In this document: positions 7,425-13,222 of the stretch, one piece after another
How positions within the stretch are numbered: position 1 is the first letter of the stretch
How the letters are laid out: the number at the start of each line of letters is the position of its first letter
DNA from: an uncultured Planctomycetaceae bacterium
GTDB lineage: Bacteria; Planctomycetota; Planctomycetia; Pirellulales; Pirellulaceae
DNA: 13,222 nucleotides
Direction of reading: 5' to 3'
NCBI GenBank assembly: GCA_937904535.1
Contig: CALELC010000342.1
Span: 1 to 13,222 of the forward strand
The notes under the pieces: generated by a model
Seen by the model: only the letters and a program-made list of their open reading frames with translations
Database searches by the model: none
Told to the model about the DNA's origin: nothing
Program-made: the position numbers and the translations under genes

Positions 7425-7834
7425 CGACACCTGGCAACACTTCCGGCGACAACGTTACGCCGTCGGCTGGGACTGAGCCCGCCAGCGGCGGAGTGTGGTT
7501 CTTCTCCGGCGATCTGCTGTTCGCGAGCCGCGTTCAGTCGGCGGCTCAGCGATCCGGCCGTCCGTTTTCGCTGCTCGGCAAATGGCCCGAAAGTTGGCCA
7601 TCCGATCCGGCTTGGATCATCGTGGACCTGGCGACACGCGCGGGGGCATCGACCGAAGTTGCGCAGCAGGCAGCCGCAACCGCTCCCGCGGCCGTCACCA
7701 TCGCCTACGGTCCGCATGTCCAGCCGGCCCGCCTGTCCAAAGCACGTCAGGATGGATTTTCAAGCGTCCTGACCCGTGGCCAGTTTGATGCTGTCCTGCC
7801 GACGCTGTTCAGCGAGTTCCCCCCCACGACCTGA
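7421..7834 (+). CDS. Degenerate receiver-like (pseudo-receiver) protein
   Basis: A 137-residue cytoplasmic protein with a flexible N-terminal tail (1-23) followed by what looks like an alternating beta/alpha receiver fold. The proposed elements are strand 1 VWFFSGDLLF (25-34), a helix to about 45, strand 3 WIIVDLA (65-71) ending at Asp69, strand 4 VTIAY (92-96) and a last strand SSVLTRG (114-120). Asp69 is where a phospho-acceptor would sit. The acidic pair after strand 1 is reduced to Asp31, and the lysine near the last strand is replaced by arginine, so normal phosphorelay is doubtful. Its ATG overlaps the PII stop (ATGA), implying coupled synthesis and possibly a shared function. The fold assignment rests on pattern reading only. 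Confidence 0.75.
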   Translation: MTTPGNTSGDNVTPSAGTEPASGGVWFFSGDLLFASRVQSAAQRSGRPFSLLGKWPESWPSDPAWIIVDLATRAGASTEVAQQAAATAPAAVTIAYGPHVQPARLSKARQDGFSSVLTRGQFDAVLPTLFSEFPPTT

Positions 7835-7857
7835 GCACTCACAACCGGTCTTCTGTG

Positions 7858-8601
7858 ATGCGATCCTTCGCTGCTGTCGTCGTTGGCCTCGCATGCATGC
7901 TGACAAACTTGCAGGGAAGTACCGCCCGAGCGGATTCAAAACAGCCTCAACCCGCGTCCCGCACGGCCCGCGACGCCTCTGGTTGGCGTGTCCTGATCGA
8001 CGACCGGTTGCTCGCGGGAGCTGACGCGGAACTCGGCGCGCAGGCATTCACCTTTCTTGAGGCAAAGTTGTTTGAGATCAAGATCGTCCTGCCGCAGGCA
8101 CGGGTTAGAGAGTTGCAGCGATTCACGATTGTGTTGGACCTCGACTGCGGTGACCTGCAGTCGATGCAGTACCACCCGAGCGCCGGCTGGCTCAAAGCGA
8201 ACGGTTACGACACGAGTCTAGCCAAGTGCGTGCACCTCCCGCGCGCCGCTGATCTGCCGACTCGCCGAAACATCAATGAGCAGCCTTGGGTCATTCTGCA
8301 CGAGTTAGCCCATGCCTATCACGACCAAATCCTCGGCTTTCACCATCCACCTATCGTCGCAGCTTATGAACGTTTTCAAGCCAGCGGACGTGGTGAGGAA
8401 GCGCTGCTATATGATGGTCGACGCGTCCGTCACTATGGACTTACGAATCCCCAAGAGTTCTTTGCGGAGATGACAGAGGCGTTTTTCGGCGTCAACGATT
8501 TCTACCCTTTCAATCGGGCCGAATTGCACGACAGCGAACCGGAAGTGTTTTCCCTGTTGTCAGAAATCTGGAGCGACTCGGAACAGCCTGCAACGGAGTG
8601 A
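7858..8601 (+). CDS. Secreted zinc metallopeptidase-like protein (HExxH)
   Basis: The 247 residues begin with a signal peptide (hydrophobic 5-19, likely cleavage after ARA at about 26). The zinc motif HELAH is at 148-152 within WVILHELAHAYHDQ. Downstream, NPQEFFAEMTEAFFGVNDFYPF (197-218) supplies glutamates suited to be the third zinc ligand and resembles the region after HExxH in anthrax-lethal-factor-like (ATLF) metalloprotease domains. The family link is by recognition, and the substrate is unknown. ATG 7858 is preferred over the adjacent GTG 7855. It lies 23 bases after the receiver-like gene, so it may be in the same transcript although its product is exported. It converges with the DUF1501 gene, 39 bases apart. 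Confidence 0.85.
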   Translation: MRSFAAVVVGLACMLTNLQGSTARADSKQPQPASRTARDASGWRVLIDDRLLAGADAELGAQAFTFLEAKLFEIKIVLPQARVRELQRFTIVLDLDCGDLQSMQYHPSAGWLKANGYDTSLAKCVHLPRAADLPTRRNINEQPWVILHELAHAYHDQILGFHHPPIVAAYERFQASGRGEEALLYDGRRVRHYGLTNPQEFFAEMTEAFFGVNDFYPFNRAELHDSEPEVFSLLSEIWSDSEQPATE

Positions 8602-8640
8602 GTCCGTCACCGCCGTAAGTTCAACACATGCGTTTGTGCT

Positions 8641-10098
8641 TTAGGCAAACAGCTCCCTCACAGGGCGTCCCTTGCCGTCTTCCGTGACATAGAACGGTCG
8701 GCCTTCAATATCAAATCCGGTCGCTGGATTGATCCCCATCGCCGTCATAATCGTGGCGTGCAGATCTGTAATCGTGACCGGATTCTCAATCGCAACCAGC
8801 GGGCGTTCATCGGCGGTCTTTCCATACACAAACCCGCGCTTCATCCCGCCGCCAAACATCACCACGCTCGACCCGCCCGTAAAATGTCGGTGCAAGCCAT
8901 AATGTTTCATTTCGGTGACCACATCGACGTTTTCCAGTGCCTGGTCCGTCGCAGTCGAACCGGGAACCCCCTCGATGAGCGCGTCCCGGCTGAACTCAGA
9001 AGCTATGATTACCAGTGTCCGCTCCAACAGTCCACGCGATTCCAGATCGCGAATCAATTGAGCGATCGGCTGATCGATTTCGCGATGCATTCGAGCGACC
9101 GTCTCGTGTCCACTGGCATGGGTATCCCAGTGCAGAAACGGCACGTACTCGGTGGTCACTTCGACAAAGCGTGCGCCCGATTCGACAAGTCTTCGGGCCA
9201 GCAGACACCCTCGCCCAAAATGGCTGACGTCGTACGCCTGGCGGCTTTCCTCAGGCTCCAACGAGATATCGAACGCCTGACGATCTGTTGAACTGAGCAG
9301 GCGGTGCGCGTTGTCCAGCGCCCGCAACATCGATTCCTGCTGGTAGTCGCTCATGAACGAACGCTGCGGACTGCTATCAACCATCCGACGGAACAAGCGG
9401 TTGCGGTTGATAAATCGCTCGTTGGTCATTTCACCGGGCGGCCGCACCGCACGAGCCGCTTCCTCGGGAAACGGTAGGTTCATCGGCCCAAATTCGCTGC
9501 CGAAGAACCCAGCGGTCGTGAATGCTTTCAGTTCTTCGCTTTCGCCGATCCCTTCGAGTCGTTGACCAATATTGACGAACGCTGGCATCACCGGGTTGCG
9601 TGGGCCGAGCACCTTAGCAATCCACGATCCCAAGTGCGGACAAGCAACGGTTTGAGGCGGCACATAGCCAGTGTGCCAGTGATACTGGTGCCGCGAGTGC
9701 AAAATACTGCCGAGGTCGGCCTGGACCGCTGAGCGAATCAGCGTGGCCCGGTCCATTACCTGGGCTGTGTGCTCTAGCCCTTGGCAGATCTGCAGCCCGT
9801 CCACCGACGTGTTGATCGCCGGGAAGGTGCTCAGCATTTCCTTCACCGGCAATCCCTTACGAAACGGTTCGTAGCGTTTGGGATCAAACGTTTCAGGTGC
9901 GGCCATGCCGCCGCCCATCCACAGCAAAATGCAGGCATCCGCGGTTGCCGTCGGGTGCGTGACACCTTGCGCAGCATCACTGGCAAGCAGGCGAGGTGCC
10001 GAACACGCAAGCGCCGCGGCCGTCGCCGCCGACAGCTGCTTGAGGAAATCTCGCCGAATCACCTTTGCTGGTGCCGTGGGATCAAAGTCGTATGTCAT
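8641..10098 (-). CDS. DUF1501 family protein, Tat-exported
   Basis: The 485-residue protein opens with a twin-arginine signal (IRRDFLKQLSAATAAALA, RR at 15-16), so it is probably exported folded. The body shows the DUF1501 pattern, related to the alkaline phosphatase/sulfatase superfamily: ACILLWMGGGMAAPETFDPK near the N-terminus, HSRHQYHWHTGY, a WDTHASGH block, an IIASEFSR segment and GGGMKRGFVYG. The biochemical role is unknown. In planctomycetes these genes are very often next to PSCyt1/DUF1549/DUF1553 genes, as here, where the partner lies 89 bases upstream on the same strand. The spacer 10099-10187 shows no strong promoter or terminator, so cotranscription is likely. The ATG at 10098 is well placed for the signal peptide. 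Confidence 0.93.
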   Translation of the reverse strand: MTYDFDPTAPAKVIRRDFLKQLSAATAAALACSAPRLLASDAAQGVTHPTATADACILLWMGGGMAAPETFDPKRYEPFRKGLPVKEMLSTFPAINTSVDGLQICQGLEHTAQVMDRATLIRSAVQADLGSILHSRHQYHWHTGYVPPQTVACPHLGSWIAKVLGPRNPVMPAFVNIGQRLEGIGESEELKAFTTAGFFGSEFGPMNLPFPEEAARAVRPPGEMTNERFINRNRLFRRMVDSSPQRSFMSDYQQESMLRALDNAHRLLSSTDRQAFDISLEPEESRQAYDVSHFGRGCLLARRLVESGARFVEVTTEYVPFLHWDTHASGHETVARMHREIDQPIAQLIRDLESRGLLERTLVIIASEFSRDALIEGVPGSTATDQALENVDVVTEMKHYGLHRHFTGGSSVVMFGGGMKRGFVYGKTADERPLVAIENPVTITDLHATIMTAMGINPATGFDIEGRPFYVTEDGKGRPVRELFA

Positions 10099-10187
10099 AA
10101 CTCGAACGATCGCAAACGCATTTCAAATCGATACTCTAAAAACCGACCACTGCCCCCAGACCGAGAATTAGCAGTGAACGCCGGAGC

Positions 10188-12671
10188 CTAGCGCACTAAT
10201 AGATACTCTGGCAGCATGAAAATGGACCACAGCACATCTTCGACGCCTTCGACGGTCGGCGTGTCACCTAAGAACTCCGTCGCAGACCGTCTTTCATCTT
10301 CGGTCGGATCGCGGCTGAGGGCAAATCGAAACACGTGCTCGAGCAACGATTCGGAATCCTCCCAAGGCTGATCCAACAAGTGCTGAGCTCCAGTATGCAG
10401 CGCATCAGCCAATTGTTGGCCGTTGGAGAGATTGATCGCTTCAAGCGTCGTTAGCTCATCGGGCCGCATCGAGACAATCTGCTCGCGCAGCGGGCGTCCG
10501 AGCGCCTTCATCAGGAAATCATTCTTCATCAGCGACGCTCGGACCATCGGCACATTGCCGCTGCTGGCCAACGCCAACTGCCCGGGCGCGACGGCTTCGA
10601 TCGCCTTAGTCCAAACACTTACCGGCGGGACCACCGTTACGGGCTTCCAATCTCCAGCCGCCTTACCGATCCGCCCCTCCTTTGGTGCTGGTAGATGCGG
10701 ATTGAACTGCCAAGACGAATCGCTCGCGATGACTTGCCTGCCACCATCCTGCAGCACCAGATGCGATTCGAAAAACAGCCCAGCGGCGTTGGGTTTGTCA
10801 CCAGCGTTGGTACCGATCACCGTGATTTCGTTTTTCCCCTGCTTGAGCAGGCTGTGCAGAGCGATCGCTTGCGGCTGACTCCAGTTGTCACCGCGGAGCA
10901 CTTCGCGTCCGTTGACGTACAACACGAATGCATTGTCGCAGGTGACGACCGCACCGCCTCGCTGGACCGGACTCGATAAGTCGAACTGAGTGCGAAATGC
11001 AATTGTTTCACCTGCAGGCGGCGTTTTGCCCTCCGCAGCCGAATCGCCCCAAATCCACTCCGCTTGTAAGGACGCATCCGCGGTCGACGCTCCATCAACT
11101 ACACCGCGTGAGATCGGCGCGTCGATTTGATGCGGCGCAGCTCCCGTGATCTGCCAGACCCCATCGAGAAACTGTTCGGCCGACAGGCGCCGAGCAACCG
11201 GGCCGCGATACACGTACTCGGCTCCCGATTGCGATTCCTGCACCACGCTGGGTGATTGATACGCCCGGGAAGTCGCGATCAACCGCAACACGGCTTTGAG
11301 GTCGTACTGATGATCGGACAACGCCACCGCTAATTCGTCGAGCAGATCCGCATTCCAAGGCTCACTCTGCATTGCGTCCAGCGGGTGGACGATCCCGCGC
11401 CCCATCAGCTTGTACCACAGCCGATTGACGATCGTCCGGGTGAACCGTCCGTTGTCGGGGTGCGTCATCAGCCCAGCAAGTTGCTGCAACCGCTCCTCTC
11501 GGGGAGCCAGCGGATCGACCTGGCCAATCTCCGGGAACAACCACTTGGCAGTGGCTTGTCGCCCGATCGGCTTATCACAGCGGTGAATATCGAGCGGCCG
11601 TTCCGAATAGATCGCAGCCAGTCCAAAGGCCTCGTCGAGTGTCCAGCGATCAACAAAACTGTCATGGCACGAGGCACACTTCAGATTGATACCGAGAAAC
11701 GACTGGGCGATGCTCTGGGCAAATTGGATTTCAACCGTCTGTCCGGCGCTCACCTCGCCACGCCAGCGAATGCCGTCGATGTAACCACGACTCGCATCGG
11801 AGGGCGGAGCGATTAGTTCACGCGTCATCACGTCGAACGGCTTGTTGGTAACCAGCGCATCATACAGCCAGCCGCTGATCTGCCGTCGCCCACCGGTAAT
11901 GAAGCCGGTGCCGCTGTAGTCGTTTCGCAACAGATCATTGAAAAACGTCAGCCAGTGATCGGCTTATGCGATGTCGTTCGCGAGCAACTGATCGATCACC
12001 CGCTCGCGCTTATCCGCCGACGGATCCGCAAGGAACGCCGCGAGCATCTCGGGTTCCGGCAGCAGTCCTACCAGGTCTAACGACACGCGGCGCAGGAACG
12101 TCGCGTCATCGATTTCTCCTGGCAATTCGATTTCATGCCGCTGCAGGTAAGCATCGATGATTCGATCCACGGGGTGCGTGCGGTTGGCGACCGGTGGCGG
12201 AACGTCCGGACGTCGCGGCTTCAGTGGTGGCTCGAACGCCGCCGCGAAACTCACGCCGTCGTCCCACGGCAGCCCCGCCGCAATCCACCGCTGTAACCGC
12301 CGTTGCTCCTCAGCCGAAACCCGCGGCTTTTGCGGCGGAGGCATCTGCACGTCGGGATCTTCGGATGCAAGTAATTCGATCACATATGACGCATCCGGAT
12401 CACCGAGTTCTACGTAACCGCTATCCAACAGGAGTTCACGTGTGTTGAGCGAGAAGCCGCCCTTCGCTTCGCGGCCGCCATGACACTCCACACAATGTTG
12501 CTGAAGGATCGGCAATACTTCATGAGCAAAGTCCACCGCCGGCGCGGTCGCTACCGGTTCGTCAGCCCCAGCCGGCGTGTGGCTCGCCCAAAGCAACGTC
12601 ATGGTTGCGGCAGCAATACCAGCCCAACAGCAGCGGCCCAAGAGGGGATCAGGATCAGACTTAAACATCAC
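10188..12671 (-). pseudogene. PSCyt1-DUF1549-DUF1553 (planctomycete cytochrome-like) protein gene interrupted by an in-frame TAA
   Basis: One coding frame runs from ATG 12671 to TAG 10188 and would give 827 residues, but codon 236 (11964-11966) is TAA. The sequence on either side is continuous family sequence: LLANDIA, stop, ADHWLTFFNDLLRND, where a tyrosine (TAT or TAC) would be expected. A signal peptide (about 15-36) precedes the PSCyt1 domain with its haem-type motif CVECH (60-64). The DUF1549 part holds a second motif, CASCHD (about 332-337). A beta-sandwich-like insert (about 536-657) and the DUF1553 part follow. The role in planctomycetes is unknown, though a link to extracytoplasmic redox or polymer breakdown is often suspected. 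It could be a pseudogene, two pieces (downstream restart at TTG 11930), or a sequence error. Upstream of DUF1501 on the same strand. Confidence 0.85.
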
Positions 12672-12805
12672 GTTCTATGATAAAGTTTTAGAATCTTCCG
12701 ACTTTGCATCTGCGGCCGACGGAGTTGCAAGTCAACGTCCGTTAAAACCGAGTACTCGTGACTCAGGCTGCCACACGGGCCGCGTTTGCAGTCACTCACT
12801 TCCCA
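12672..12805 (-). promoter_or_regulatory. 134-base spacer with an AT-rich promoter-like region for the PSCyt1 gene
   Basis: Directly upstream of the ATG at 12671, bases 12672-12692 are AT-rich in an otherwise GC-rich context. On the minus strand they contain TTTATCAT, a plausible -10 region, but no good -35 box lies at normal distance. A palindrome, GAGTACTC, occurs near 12752-12759. The spacer also follows the stop of the cupredoxin gene and shows no clear terminator hairpin. The promoter is placed by position and composition only. Confidence 0.3.
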
Positions 12806-13222
12806 TCAGGGCGCAACAATCAGTTCGCCATTCATCACCGACCAGTGCCCCGGGAAAGTACATAAGTAGGGGTAGCGTCCCGGACGTTCGGGAGCCCGGA
12901 AGTAGATGCTGAATTCCTCTCGTGACGGCACGATGTCGGTGTAGACCCGAACGTCCGAACTTTCGGGAACATAATGGCGTAGCGGAGCATCGGGGTCAGC
13001 AATAAACCGATTCGCCAATTGCCCGATCTGTTCCAGCGTCCCCGGTTCGATCAGCACCCAGTTGTGTGGCACGACATCGGGATTCACGACTGTCAGCCGA
13101 ATCGGCTCACCCGGTCGCACCTGTAAGCTCGGCGTATCAAACGTCAGGTTACTAGCACACTGGATTCTCACTTCTCGAGCTCCCTGAATCGGCGCCAGCC
13201 AGGGATTGGGCACGCTGCGGGT
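12806..13222 (-). CDS. Azurin/plastocyanin-like cupredoxin domain, C-terminal part of a gene cut by the window edge
   Basis: The frame stays open to the right edge (the residues before GTG 13213 are TRS), so the start lies outside. Numbered from that GTG, the visible 135 residues form a type I copper domain. Ligands are His50 (VVPHNWVLIEPG), Cys118 (YPYLCTFPGHWSVM), His123 and Met127, with the C-x4-H-x3-M spacing of azurin. A strand-rich segment (TFDTPSLQVRPGEPIRLTVVN) precedes them. In planctomycetes such domains often end large secreted proteins with haem or beta-propeller parts, so this may be the tail of one. It would act in electron transfer outside the cytoplasm. It ends in TGA at 12806, upstream of the PSCyt1-type gene on the same strand. 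Confidence 0.88.
   Translation of the reverse strand, partial: TRSVPNPWLAPIQGAREVRIQCASNLTFDTPSLQVRPGEPIRLTVVNPDVVPHNWVLIEPGTLEQIGQLANRFIADPDAPLRHYVPESSDVRVYTDIVPSREEFSIYFRAPERPGRYPYLCTFPGHWSVMNGELIVAP

Noticed and set aside
8602..8640. Possible bidirectional terminator between the convergent genes
   Set aside because: Only a 4-bp stem (CACA/TGTG) is present, too weak to call.
8758..9291. Plus-strand open frame (177 codons) within the DUF1501 region
   Set aside because: It runs opposite conserved DUF1501 sequence and has no recognisable domain or signal.
380..10868. Palindrome GCGATCGC, like cyanobacterial HIP1, at 380, 1586, 5437 and 10861
   Set aside because: Four copies exceed a random expectation but all lie in GC-rich coding DNA where common codons produce it; a genome-wide count would be needed.

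Overview
The window reads as chromosomal DNA of a planctomycete, probably a relative of Rhodopirellula or Blastopirellula. Three things suggest this. First, it carries the paired DUF1501 and PSCyt1/DUF1549/DUF1553 genes that are hallmarks of that phylum. Second, its final gene is a large-protein-type azurin-like cupredoxin tail. Third, it is GC-rich and almost no start codon has a Shine-Dalgarno sequence. I see no rRNA, tRNA, CRISPR array, integrase or transposase, so this looks like core rather than acquired DNA.

Left arm, all on the + strand (2-8601). A 5'-truncated NCS2-type permease runs in frame into a SAM methyltransferase. It is followed by thyA (dTMP synthesis). After thyA come a hairpin-rich spacer that may hide a small minus-strand gene, and a lipoprotein-like coiled-coil protein with an uncertain start. 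purH (last two steps of IMP synthesis) and trpC (tryptophan synthesis) follow, 3 bases apart. The next three genes overlap each other: a Gfo/Idh/MocA oxidoreductase, a PII-family protein with an altered ATP site, and a degenerate receiver-like protein. A secreted HExxH metallopeptidase ends the arm.

Right arm, all on the - strand (13222-8641). The C-terminal end of an azurin-like copper protein enters from beyond the window. Next is a secreted two-haem-motif PSCyt1/DUF1549/DUF1553 gene interrupted by one in-frame TAA, then a Tat-exported DUF1501 protein. The last two probably form an operon that converges with the metallopeptidase.

I find no complete, clearly new multi-gene system. The observations most worth a second look are the PII variant coupled to a degenerate receiver and an oxidoreductase, the nonsense codon in the cytochrome-like gene, the permease-methyltransferase fusion, and the structured spacer after thyA.
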